Assembly (NCBI GenBank): GCA_019634675.1
Contig: JAHCAX010000004.1
Coordinates: 97,356-161,355, forward strand
Direction: 5' to 3'
Source: Acherontichlamydia pituitae
GTDB taxonomy: Bacteria > Chlamydiota > Chlamydiia > Chlamydiales > Rhabdochlamydiaceae
Length of the DNA stretch: 64,000 nucleotides
The notes beneath the pieces were generated by a model. It was not told the DNA's origin. It searched no databases and was given only the letters and a program-made list of their open reading frames with translations. This document shows, in pieces, positions 51,207-59,774 of this stretch. A program made the position numbers and the translations under genes. The stretch's first letter is position 1; every line of letters begins with the position of its first letter.

Positions 51207-52061
51207 TTAAAACCGTTTGACCCTTGCGTGGCAATAGGGTTCTTTCCCGGTTTTATCGTAATAATGCTGATGGTAATCTTCTGCAGGATAAAACTGGCTG
51301 GCAGGAACAAGCTCGGTTGCAACGCTTAATCCTTGCCGCTTGAGCCGTTGGATGAGCTCCTCGCCTATTTTCCTCTGCTTTTCAGTCAGAAAAAATAAAG
51401 CAGAACGGTACTGCGTTCCTATGTCAGGCCCTTGCCGCATCTTTTGGGTCGGGTCGTGAATTTCAAAGAAGAGTTTTGCCAAATCCTCATAATCGACAAC
51501 TTCAGGATCGAAGATGACTTCGACAGCTTCCGCATGGCCGGTCAGCCCTGAACATACCTCTTCGTAAGTAGGACTTGCTGCATGCCCTCCCATATATCCG
51601 ACTGAGATCTGCTTTACCCCTTTGACATCCTTCAACAAATGCTCAACTCCCCAAAAACACCCTCCGGCAAAGTAAGCCCTCTCAAAACCCTCGTCTGTAA
51701 AAGCAGGAAGGAACGACATCGAGATCGAATTCACGCAATGGCGCACATTTTTTTGCGTCAGCCTCTCTCCAATAAACACATGCCCCAAATGACCGCCGCA
51801 GCGAGCGCAGATAATCTCTGTCCGCTCTCCGTCGGCATCAGGCACCCTCCTGACCGCATCCGGAATCTCATCATCGAAGCTCGGCCATCCGCATCCCGAT
51901 GAAAACTTGTCTTTGGACAGGTAAAGAGGCGCATCGCAGCGTTTGCATGCATAGACGCCGACACCGTCGAAATGATCGAACTTTCCTGTCCCTGGACGCT
52001 CCGTATGTTTGTGAACGATGATTGCTTCTTCTTCGCGCGATAAATCATGAAACCTGTGCAT
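51207..52061 (-). CDS. Bifunctional methionine sulfoxide reductase B/A fusion
   Basis: The 284-residue protein fuses MsrB (about 1-120) to MsrA (about 125-284). MsrB has zinc cysteines C39, C42, C85 and C88 and nucleophile C109 in RHCVNS. MsrA has nucleophile C135 in GGCFWGVE and TQYRSALFF. Together they reduce both R and S sulfoxides of methionine. The order B-then-A is the less common one. ATG 52061 follows GGAGGGG; a start at 52076 is less likely. Confidence 0.93.
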   Translation of the reverse strand: MHRFHDLSREEEAIIVHKHTERPGTGKFDHFDGVGVYACKRCDAPLYLSKDKFSSGCGWPSFDDEIPDAVRRVPDADGERTEIICARCGGHLGHVFIGERLTQKNVRHCVNSISMSFLPAFTDEGFERAYFAGGCFWGVEHLLKDVKGVKQISVGYMGGHAASPTYEEVCSGLTGHAEAVEVIFDPEVVDYEDLAKLFFEIHDPTQKMRQGPDIGTQYRSALFFLTEKQRKIGEELIQRLKRQGLSVATELVPASQFYPAEDYHQHYYDKTGKEPYCHARVKRF

Positions 52062-52210
52062 AAGAGACCCCTCCAAAAGGTAATACTAATAACAGCCTCT
52101 GAACTGAGCAACAAGAAGTTTTAAAAGTTTCGATGCAAAGTCGGCTGGAATGGAATTCTTATCTTTTGTACACTCACCCATTTGCCTGATTTGAAAAAAG
52201 GACATTTATT

Positions 52211-52993
52211 TTGAGCAGCGCAATTCAAGACATCCTCCTTGCCGTCCAGCAATACCGGGTCTGGCTGCATTTGGGTTGGCTCGAGGTCAAGCAACGCTAC
52301 CGCAGGTCTGTGCTTGGCCCTTGGTGGATCAGCATCAGCATGCTGATCTTCATTGCGGCGATGAGCAAGATCTTCAGCCATCTTTTCCACCAGAACGTCG
52401 CCGAGTATGTCCCTTTTTTTACGGCGGGCTTCATGTTCTGGTCGTTCATCTCCAGCAGCATCATGGAATCGACAGAAATTTTCAGGGCCAATGCCGGTTT
52501 CATCAAACAGATCAAACTCCCCTATACCACCTACATCCTCAAGTTCCTTGTGAAGAACACCATTGTGCTCGGTCATAATTTCATTATTTACTTTCTTGTT
52601 CTAGCTGCCTTCAAGCTGAACCCTGGTTGGCCGTTCCTGTTTGTTTTCCCCGGTATGCTCCTCTTGATCATCAACCTCTATTGGATGAGCCTCTTGATCG
52701 CTTTGCTCAGCACTAGGTTCCGCGATATTACTCCGATTGTGACCAGCTGCATGCAGATCCTATTTTTCATCACTCCTATTTCTTGGACGCCAAAGCTCCT
52801 CGGAACGGAGTCATTGATCGTCCGCCTCAACCCCTTCGTTTACCTTCTCGACCTGGTCCGCAACCCCCTTCTTGGGCGGGAGATCCCTTTAAGCTCTTGG
52901 AGCATCTGCTCGTGCATCGCCGGGATCGGCATCGCAGCGACACTGCTCCTTTTTAACCGGGTCCGCACACGAATCCCTTTTTGGCTGGATTGA
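52211..52993 (+). CDS. wzm: ABC-2 type polysaccharide export permease (Wzm-like)
   Basis: The 260-residue protein has six membrane segments and the family motif WLEVKQRYRRSVLGPWWI near the N-terminus. FIKQIKLPYTTYILKFLVKN is the cytoplasmic loop and FITPISWTPKLL a late helix. With the ATPase encoded three bases downstream it would export a lipid-linked glycan across the inner membrane. The start is TTG at 52211 with AAAGGAC upstream. No glycosyltransferase is nearby. Confidence 0.85.
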   Translation: MSSAIQDILLAVQQYRVWLHLGWLEVKQRYRRSVLGPWWISISMLIFIAAMSKIFSHLFHQNVAEYVPFFTAGFMFWSFISSSIMESTEIFRANAGFIKQIKLPYTTYILKFLVKNTIVLGHNFIIYFLVLAAFKLNPGWPFLFVFPGMLLLIINLYWMSLLIALLSTRFRDITPIVTSCMQILFFITPISWTPKLLGTESLIVRLNPFVYLLDLVRNPLLGREIPLSSWSICSCIAGIGIAATLLLFNRVRTRIPFWLD

Positions 52994-52996
52994 TCG

Positions 52997-53746
52997 ATGG
53001 CTACAATTGAACTGAACGACGTTTCTTTAGTGTATCCTCTTTATGGGACCAAATCCCGTTCCCTTAAAGTCAGCGTCCTGCAAGCGGCAACTGGAGGAAA
53101 ATTCCTCAAAGAAGAGGCCACCGTCAAAGTCCAAGCCCTCGATGGGATCAGTTTGAAATTGGAAAATGGGGACAGGCTTGGCCTTATCGGCCACAACGGA
53201 GCTGGAAAAACGACCCTCCTTAAAGTCCTGGCCAAGATTTACGAGCCCACTTCAGGAAAGCTCCATATTACAGGAAAGCTCAACAGCCTTTTCGACATCA
53301 TGGTCGGAATGGACCATGGCTTGACAGGCTACGAGAACATCCTGCTTCGAGGTTTGATCCTAGGCCTTTCGAAAAAACAAATCTATAATGTGGTCTCTGA
53401 GATCGAAGAGTTTGCCGAGCTTGGCGAATTCATCCATCTGCCTCTCAACAGTTATTCTTCAGGCATGCTGGTGAGGCTTGGATTTGCGATCATCACAAGC
53501 ATCTCATCTGAGATCCTGTTGATCGATGAAGTGCTCAGCGTCGGCGATGCCCGCTTCATTGACAAGGCAAGAAAAAGGATCTCCACGCTGATCGATCAGT
53601 CCCATATCATGGTCCTTTCGACGCATGACCATGAGGTCATCCGCAGCTTTTGTAATAAGGTCCTCTGGCTCGAACAGGGGAAGATCAAACTCTTCGGCAA
53701 TACAGAAGAGGTGTTTCAAGAAAGAGAGCGGCTGTTATCCACTTAA
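52997..53746 (+). CDS. wzt: ABC transporter ATP-binding protein (Wzt-like)
   Basis: The 249-residue protein has Walker A GHNGAGKTTLL, signature YSSGMLVRLGFA and Walker B ILLIDEVLSVGD, the pattern of O-antigen/teichoic acid exporters. The C-terminal carbohydrate-binding domain seen in longer Wzt proteins is absent, so export would not depend on a chain-cap signal. It overlaps functionally with the permease three bases upstream. Confidence 0.88.
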   Translation: MATIELNDVSLVYPLYGTKSRSLKVSVLQAATGGKFLKEEATVKVQALDGISLKLENGDRLGLIGHNGAGKTTLLKVLAKIYEPTSGKLHITGKLNSLFDIMVGMDHGLTGYENILLRGLILGLSKKQIYNVVSEIEEFAELGEFIHLPLNSYSSGMLVRLGFAIITSISSEILLIDEVLSVGDARFIDKARKRISTLIDQSHIMVLSTHDHEVIRSFCNKVLWLEQGKIKLFGNTEEVFQERERLLST

Positions 53747-53755
53747 GAGAAAAGA

Positions 53756-53779
53756 GGAACCGATAATGATATCGGTTCC
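53756..53779. terminator. Hairpin between Wzt and F-box genes
   Basis: GGAACCGAT/ATCGGTTCC forms a nine-base stem with an AATGAT loop, ten bases after the Wzt stop codon. There is no strong T-run, so it may be a processing or weak termination site. Confidence 0.5.
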
Positions 53780-53803
53780 ATGCGAACTTTAGAAAACGTT
53801 GGC

Positions 53804-54769
53804 TTAAGTTCCATTTTGAACAGTTGGAGTGTGCGGCTTCGCCATATGTTCATTATTCCCTTGAATCTGCAGCTGATTAAGATGAGGTATCGCACCGATC
53901 TCATCAGGAAGTGTTTCAAGTTGGTTGTTTGATAAATTGATGCTTACCCCATAGTAAGTATGATTACGGTCAAGGGTCAGCGCATCGGCAAGATTGCGTG
54001 AAACAAGCATAAAAGCATTATTGGAGCCGTCGATGCGGTCTGTGCGGAAATAACCCACTTCCGGCGCAATGATGCACATGTGCTTATCATGCAAGTGAGT
54101 ATTATCCCCTCCAGAGTTTTGATAAAGCGGCAAACGCCATGTAGAGACTGGATGAGCTTGCACCCAAATACGGATCGCATTTGCAGCTCCAGGGATATCG
54201 TTGACCATGGTAATGCAGCATGTGTTCAACTCAGGATGCTGATGCAAAAATTGAGCTTCGTCAGGCCATTCTCTTGGAAATGGACTTGAGGATCCCGGAA
54301 CCGAATCATTAATATAGTGGAGAAAGAGCTTCACAAGGTTCCGATCTTCTGCAATCTGCAGCTTTGTCGTTAAAGTCGCATAGCATAATCCTTCTCCTTG
54401 TCCTTCGAAATAACATGCTTGGAATGCTTTTTGAACTACGCTTAAGTTACGCGGATCAGTGATAACTTGGAAACCATACTTAGCAATGATTGGAACAACA
54501 CTGCTAGCTCGATCATTCGAACCAATTAGCTCTAATAGGACGAAATTCTTAGCAAAGAAGTTGAACGCTTTGCATACCTGCATACAGGAAGCGATATCCC
54601 GAGGATGAAGCATCTGGAAAATGGATATGACTATTTCTGTAGGAATCTGCACCCCAGAGATCGTAATAGGAAATTCTTGAACCCCTTGACTTTGTGCGAC
54701 TTGCGATGTCAGAGCTAGCTCTAAATTTTCCTGGCAAGGCACTCTGTTTAAATCATTTGAAACTGACAT
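53804..54769 (-). CDS. F-box and leucine-rich-repeat protein, candidate host-directed effector
   Basis: The 321-residue protein has a eukaryotic-type F-box at about 42-76 (IPTEIVISIFQMLHPRD, then VCKAFNFFA), which in eukaryotes binds Skp1 of SCF ubiquitin ligases. A central region of about 190 residues is unrecognised. Near the C-terminus one LRR unit is clear (INLSNNQLETLPDEIG, then IPHLNQLQIQGN). There is no Sec signal, fitting type III secretion. The gene has a long AT-rich upstream region and stands alone. F-box proteins are known in amoeba-infecting chlamydiae; the target here is unknown. Confidence 0.8.
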   Translation of the reverse strand: MSVSNDLNRVPCQENLELALTSQVAQSQGVQEFPITISGVQIPTEIVISIFQMLHPRDIASCMQVCKAFNFFAKNFVLLELIGSNDRASSVVPIIAKYGFQVITDPRNLSVVQKAFQACYFEGQGEGLCYATLTTKLQIAEDRNLVKLFLHYINDSVPGSSSPFPREWPDEAQFLHQHPELNTCCITMVNDIPGAANAIRIWVQAHPVSTWRLPLYQNSGGDNTHLHDKHMCIIAPEVGYFRTDRIDGSNNAFMLVSRNLADALTLDRNHTYYGVSINLSNNQLETLPDEIGAIPHLNQLQIQGNNEHMAKPHTPTVQNGT

Positions 54770-54909
54770 AAAAAAACCCCTTTTTATTAAAACAAAAAAT
54801 CACACTTCGACAAATATTATATAATAAAAACTGTTTTATCGAAACAAAAAGAGTTAAATTAAAATTATTTTTACACGCTTTAAATATCAAATGACCATAA
54901 ACCAGCTGC

Positions 54910-56100
54910 TTACGCAGCCAATTTTCTGAGACGGAACCATAGAAGGAGCATCACCAGGAAGAAAAAGGCAAAGCTGACCGGCATGATCAAGGCGTCTTCC
55001 GGATAGATAAATTCAGCAAGAAGGACGGCAATGACTGCAACGCTCATGTTGATCCAATTAAGGACGGCAGACGCGTTGGACTTGTTCTTAGCTCCTGTCA
55101 ATGCAAAAGAGGAGATGTGGGCATAGATCACCGACTCGGCGATGTAAATGAGGACCATCGGCACAAAAAGGGTCCAGGTCGTGACCAATCCTGTAGCGAA
55201 TGGGACAAGCATCGTCATCGTAGCAATCAATGTTCCGATGATTCCGCCTCCCAATAAATTGATCAGGGAAAAACGTCCTGCTAAGCGGGAGCCTAGCAGA
55301 GATCCCGAGACCATCCCGATAAGAGGGATAAAATTATAAAGGCCGAACTGTTCCGGATTAAGACCGATCAGCTTGATCCCGATAAATGGAGCTTTGGATG
55401 CAAAAATGTAGATCACAGCCGTGCCGCATCCCATGATCAGTCCGCTTGTAACAAGACGCGCATTGCTAAGCTTCGCCCGGTAGGCTGCGATAATCGAGGG
55501 CAATCGAAGAGCTTGAGGGTCCAAGGAGGGCGCAGTCTCTGGAAGACGGGCAACCAAAAAGAGGCTTGCAAAGCTGAAAAAGACCAAAAAGTAAAAACAG
55601 CTCTGCCACTCGAACCGCTGCGTCAGCCAGCCTCCGATCCCAATTGCAAGAGACGGCATGACGGCAAAAGAGAGCAGCAGCTTGGAGATTGTCTTTGTCG
55701 CAGCCGTTTGATCGAAAGCGTCGGCGATCATCGTGAAGCTGACTTTAAGTCCGACAGATGCCCCAAGGGCCTGGATGATCCGTCCGAACAACAGCAGGCC
55801 AAAAGAATGGGCAGGCGCTGAAAGCGCACAGAGCAGCGAGCCGATGATTGCCAGAGAAATCCCCAAGTAGAGGGCAGGTTTCCTTCCATAGCGGTTAGCA
55901 ATCGGGCCATAAGGAAGCTGCGCAAATGCATACCCGATCAGATAAGTTGTGACCGTAAGCTGCGCTTTTCCGACCGATATATCAAAGAACTCTTGGATCG
56001 ATGGAAGGGCGGGAGTAAAAAGAACAGCGCCCACCGATGCAAAGGAAACAAGGATGAGCAAGATGCTAAATTGCGGTTTAGAAGATCGTTTCGTAGCCAT
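54910..56100 (-). CDS. MFS transporter, Bcr/CflA drug-efflux type
   Basis: The 396-residue protein has twelve membrane segments and MFS loop motifs (ANRYGRKPALYLG between helices 2 and 3). YLIGYAFAQLPYGPIANRYG places it with Bcr/CflA-type proton-driven exporters. ATG 56100 is preferred over GTG 56106. It could export drugs or metabolites. Its stop is 130 bases from the F-box gene's AT-rich promoter region on the same strand. Confidence 0.83.
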   Translation of the reverse strand: MATKRSSKPQFSILLILVSFASVGAVLFTPALPSIQEFFDISVGKAQLTVTTYLIGYAFAQLPYGPIANRYGRKPALYLGISLAIIGSLLCALSAPAHSFGLLLFGRIIQALGASVGLKVSFTMIADAFDQTAATKTISKLLLSFAVMPSLAIGIGGWLTQRFEWQSCFYFLVFFSFASLFLVARLPETAPSLDPQALRLPSIIAAYRAKLSNARLVTSGLIMGCGTAVIYIFASKAPFIGIKLIGLNPEQFGLYNFIPLIGMVSGSLLGSRLAGRFSLINLLGGGIIGTLIATMTMLVPFATGLVTTWTLFVPMVLIYIAESVIYAHISSFALTGAKNKSNASAVLNWINMSVAVIAVLLAEFIYPEDALIMPVSFAFFFLVMLLLWFRLRKLAA

Positions 56101-56127
56101 AATCACTTGATTATATAAAATCTCTGA

Positions 56128-57918
56128 TTAACCACGCAGCTTTTTTTCAAGCTCTTCCCAGCGCAGATAGAGTTGTTCAATTTGGTTTTCAGCCAGTCCG
56201 ATTTGAGAACAGATCTCTTGGAGCTGCTCCGGTCTTTCCGCTATGGCTGGATCTTCTAGAGCGGCATTGAGCCGTTTCACCTCATCTTCAAGCTTTGAGA
56301 TCTTTCCTTCGATCTGGTCATATTCATGCTTTTCCGTATAGGTCAGCTTGGCCTTGCGGGAAGAACTCTCCTGCTTGATCTCTTTTGGCTTCTTAGAAGC
56401 TTCTCCCTCTTTTTGGGCCCGCTCCCATTGGGAATAATCGGCAAAGAAGGTGTTCTGTTCAAGATCTCCAAGAGCAAGGAGAGTGTTGCAAACACGGTCC
56501 AACATGCACCTATCATGCGTGATCAGAACAAGAGCTCCGGGAAATTCCAGAAGGCTCTCTTCAAGGGTCTCCAACGTCGCAATATCAAGGTCGTTCGTCG
56601 GCTCGTCCAGCAGCAAAATGTCCGCTGGCTGAAGCATGAGGTGGGCAATCGAAATCCTTGCCCTCTCCCCTCCCGAAAGCTTAGTAAGGGGCATATCGAG
56701 CAGATCAGGAGAAAACAGGAACCGCTTGCACCATCCATTGACATGGATCATTTGACCGCGGAAGCAGACAAAATCCCCTTTAGGAGAAAGGGCTTGTCTA
56801 AGGGTAATGTCATCAGGAAGCTGCATCCGATGCTGATCAAAATAGACAATTTTCAGCGCATCGGCCTGCTTGATCGTTCCCTGGTCAGGAGTTGTTTCTC
56901 CTGCAATCATTTTAAGGAGGGTTGTCTTCCCCGATCCATTGGGCCCCATCAGGCCGATCTTGATTCCAGGGGATAAGGTAAAGTCTAAGTGATGGAACAA
57001 TAGGCGCTCCCCTGCATGCTTTGCCAGGTTTTTAGCAACCAGGAGCTTCTGGGTCTCTCGGAACGTCGCTGCAAAATCGACATCCGCCCTTTTTTGCGTG
57101 TTCCTCTTTTGGATTTGAGAGAGCTCTTCCAGGATTTCATGGGCATCTTCGACGCGCGACTTGGACTTGCTTGTACGAGCCTTGGGCGACTGGCGGAGCC
57201 AGTCCAGCTCCTTGCGGGCTTTAGAAGCAATCGATCTTTCCTGCTGCAGCTGGCCTTTAAGAAACTCCTCCTTTTTTTCTAGGAAATGGGCATAGGGGCC
57301 TTCGATCGAAAATAGGCCGTTGGGATAGACAGCATTGATCTCGATGGTCCGGTTGACCATATTTTGGAGAAAATAACGATCATGGCTGACGAGCAGGAAG
57401 GAGGGGGCTTCTTTCAGCAAAAATTTTTCGAGCCACACGATCCCTTCGAGATCGAGATGGTTGGTCGGCTCATCGAGCAACAATAGGTCTGGAGAAAATA
57501 GAAGCTCCTTGGCCACGCTCAATCGTTTCTTCCAACCGCCCGATAAGCGTTGCGCCGAGGGCTCGCTGCCAGTAAATCCCAACTTGCTCAGCCAAGTTTT
57601 GACCATTAATTCCCGTTCATAATCGGGCCTTTCATCATCCGGCGCAAAAGCTGAGAGCAAAACTTCATTCGGTGCTTTATCAGGAAACTCGCACACCTGC
57701 GGGACATAACCCACGCGCAGCCCCCGCTTAGCAGAGATCGTCCCCTCATCGGCATTTTCACAGCCGGCGAGGATCTTGAGAAGCGTCGTTTTACCCGAAC
57801 CGTTAGGACCGATCAAGCCGACCCGGTCTCCAGAAAAAATGCTGAAAGAGAGGCCTTCGAAAAGAATTCGGGAACCAAATGATTTAGCTAGGGATTGGCA
57901 ATTCAAAAACAATGTCAT
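56128..57918 (-). CDS. ABC-F family ATPase (Uup-like)
   Basis: The 596-residue protein has two ABC domains without membrane parts. Walker A motifs are GPNGSGKTTLLKILAG (near 37) and GPNGSGKTTLLKMIAG (near 330), with signatures LSGGWKKRLSVA and LSGGERARISIA. A charged linker joins them and a C-terminal coiled coil (about 520-596) fits Uup. ABC-F proteins act on stalled ribosomes or DNA intermediates. It is 27 bases upstream of the MFS gene, so the two may be cotranscribed. Confidence 0.9.
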   Translation of the reverse strand: MTLFLNCQSLAKSFGSRILFEGLSFSIFSGDRVGLIGPNGSGKTTLLKILAGCENADEGTISAKRGLRVGYVPQVCEFPDKAPNEVLLSAFAPDDERPDYERELMVKTWLSKLGFTGSEPSAQRLSGGWKKRLSVAKELLFSPDLLLLDEPTNHLDLEGIVWLEKFLLKEAPSFLLVSHDRYFLQNMVNRTIEINAVYPNGLFSIEGPYAHFLEKKEEFLKGQLQQERSIASKARKELDWLRQSPKARTSKSKSRVEDAHEILEELSQIQKRNTQKRADVDFAATFRETQKLLVAKNLAKHAGERLLFHHLDFTLSPGIKIGLMGPNGSGKTTLLKMIAGETTPDQGTIKQADALKIVYFDQHRMQLPDDITLRQALSPKGDFVCFRGQMIHVNGWCKRFLFSPDLLDMPLTKLSGGERARISIAHLMLQPADILLLDEPTNDLDIATLETLEESLLEFPGALVLITHDRCMLDRVCNTLLALGDLEQNTFFADYSQWERAQKEGEASKKPKEIKQESSSRKAKLTYTEKHEYDQIEGKISKLEDEVKRLNAALEDPAIAERPEQLQEICSQIGLAENQIEQLYLRWEELEKKLRG

Positions 57919-57961
57919 GCAACTAGTTTATATATATCGGAATTCAAAAGCCAGTTTTGAC

Positions 57962-58024
57962 TGATACACATCTTGATTCAAAAATTGGTTCCACTTTTCC
58001 AAATTCCAATTTTGAATCACTCTG
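57962..58024. repeat. Collapsed copy of element A/B ends
   Basis: An ATACACATC...GATTCAAAAATTGG end is joined almost directly to CCAAATTCCAATTTTGAATCA, the other end, in the opposite orientation to copy A. The interior is missing. No other feature was seen between 57919 and 58186 apart from AT-rich sequence. Confidence 0.65.
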
Positions 58025-58186
58025 AACCCATCCACAACAACAAACTTAAATGTATTAATTACTGAAATTTTAAACATTAGATTAAAAATAAACAAACGCT
58101 AAGACATTTATTCAAAAATTGAAATATACGAGAAACTAGCGTATAATAAGTGCTATCGTTAACATCAAACCTTTTAGGGGGAAAAA

Positions 58187-58654
58187 ATGAGTGGATTTAT
58201 CGATGCAATCAACAATTCTCAAGGAAAAGATCAACTAAAAAACTTGTTGGACTGTTCAGGCTGCCGTCCTGCGATTCCTTATCTACTTCCAGAAGATTTT
58301 AAAGTGTATACCAATGGCCGTTCGGTCATTAACCATCCGTTTCCAGGATTCCAGGAAAGGACCCTTCCTACTTTTAACGACTACTTAGGCGAAGATGGCG
58401 GATATGTCGCAATCTACTCCCGCGAGCAAGAAGGTAGCATCTACGGTGTCGGCGGAGGCATTTACGTCATGGGCCAAATTCGGGTCAAAGGCCATTATGA
58501 AGGACGGATCTTCATTCCTGAAGGATACCGTTCTGGCGATGACATCACAGGCGACCGCCGCATTTTACAACAATGCGAACAGCACCTTCCTGAACTCAAA
58601 GGAAAAATGTGGATCGGAGGCGATACAGGCGGCTGGTTCGGCATCCAACGTTAA
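58187..58654 (+). CDS. Unknown small protein
   Basis: I do not recognise the 155-residue protein. It has no signal or membrane segment, an LDCSGCRPAIPYLLPEDF start region, a glycine-rich middle (YGVGGGIYVMGQ) and ends GGDTGGWFGIQR. Ribosome site AGGGGG lies seven bases upstream. It is a single gene in an AT-rich setting with a strong terminator, which fits a well-expressed lineage-specific protein. Confidence 0.6.
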   Translation: MSGFIDAINNSQGKDQLKNLLDCSGCRPAIPYLLPEDFKVYTNGRSVINHPFPGFQERTLPTFNDYLGEDGGYVAIYSREQEGSIYGVGGGIYVMGQIRVKGHYEGRIFIPEGYRSGDDITGDRRILQQCEQHLPELKGKMWIGGDTGGWFGIQR

Positions 58655-58678
58655 TCATCAGCTCCTATTTCTTAAAAA

Positions 58679-58710
58679 GCAAAAGCCTCTCTTTACCGAG
58701 AGGCTTTTGC
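58679..58710. terminator. Bidirectional terminator
   Basis: GCAAAAGCCTCTC/GAGAGGCTTTTGC pairs over 13 bases with a six-base loop. It ends the 58187 gene on the plus strand and, with a TTTTT tail on the minus strand, the esterase gene ending at 58731. Confidence 0.88.
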
Positions 58711-58730
58711 ATTTCTAGCGGAAGTTGTTT

Positions 58731-59717
58731 TTATGCCGCTTTTTTCGAAGGCTTGGAGATCTTTTTAGATGACCAAACTTGGTTCAGATAGTTTGTCGCC
58801 ATATAGATGGCTCCGCGGGCAGCCGGCGTTTCAGCTAATGCATTGAGCATCACAAAGTCATGGGTCGTTCCAAGAAAACGGGTCGCTGTGACATTGACGC
58901 CTGCCTGCATTAATTTCGATGCATACTGCTCTCCTTCATCACGGAGGACATCATTCTCAGCGGTAATGATGATCGCTTGAGGAAGACCTTTGAGCTGATC
59001 GATAGGAGCTAAGAGCGGAGAACAGAGCGGTTTTTTACGTGCAGAGGCATCCGACTCATAAGCATTCCAGAACCATTCCATCGCAGGCTTTGTAAGCCAA
59101 GGACCATTTGCAAATTGGTTATAAGATGATGTGTTCATCTCAGCGCTGGTTACAGGATAAAAAAGGACCTGGCAGTCGAACTTGGGGCCTTTGCGTTCTT
59201 TTGCCATCATTGTCAGGGCGATCGACATGTTACCGCCGACACTATCACCGCATACTGCTAAACGGCTCGTATCCAGATTCAATGACGCGCCATTTTTAGT
59301 AATGTATTCAGCAACCGCGTATGATTCTTCAATGGCTGTAGGAAATCTGGCTTCCGGCGATAAAGAAAAGTGGACGAAGATCACAGCAGAGTTAGTCCCT
59401 ACTGCAAGTTCGCGGACAAGGTGGTCATGCGTATTGAAACTTCCTAATATCCAACCCGCCCCATGGACAAATAAGATGACAGGGAGCTTCTCTTTGGAAT
59501 TCTCCGGCCGAACAATGCTGATGGCAACTTTTCCGCTTGGACCGCATGGCAACGTTTGTTCCTCAATGCTGACAGCTGCCTTTTTCACTGGTCCCGATTG
59601 GACTTTCTCTAAAATAGCTCGCGCCTCTTTCGGGCTGAGCTTATAGATTGGCGTTCCCCCTTTTGACTCTAGCTCGGAAATGAACGCTTGCGTTGCTGGT
59701 TCTAAAATTGGCTTCAT
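58731..59717 (-). CDS. Alpha/beta hydrolase, hormone-sensitive-lipase-type esterase
   Basis: The 328-residue protein has the HSL-type oxyanion motif as HGAGWILGSF (usually HGGG), nucleophile elbow VCGDSVGGNMS, acid in ITAENDVLRDEG and histidine in TTHDFVMLN. It would hydrolyse short acyl esters in the cytosol. A lysine-rich tail (SSKKISKPSKKAA) is unusual. It is 57 bases downstream of the PhoH2 gene and may share its transcript. Confidence 0.83.
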   Translation of the reverse strand: MKPILEPATQAFISELESKGGTPIYKLSPKEARAILEKVQSGPVKKAAVSIEEQTLPCGPSGKVAISIVRPENSKEKLPVILFVHGAGWILGSFNTHDHLVRELAVGTNSAVIFVHFSLSPEARFPTAIEESYAVAEYITKNGASLNLDTSRLAVCGDSVGGNMSIALTMMAKERKGPKFDCQVLFYPVTSAEMNTSSYNQFANGPWLTKPAMEWFWNAYESDASARKKPLCSPLLAPIDQLKGLPQAIIITAENDVLRDEGEQYASKLMQAGVNVTATRFLGTTHDFVMLNALAETPAARGAIYMATNYLNQVWSSKKISKPSKKAA

Positions 59718-59774
59718 GACCTCTCCTTAGGTGATAGACCCCTTGCATATCCTTGCAAGAGGTCTTTTTCCCAC

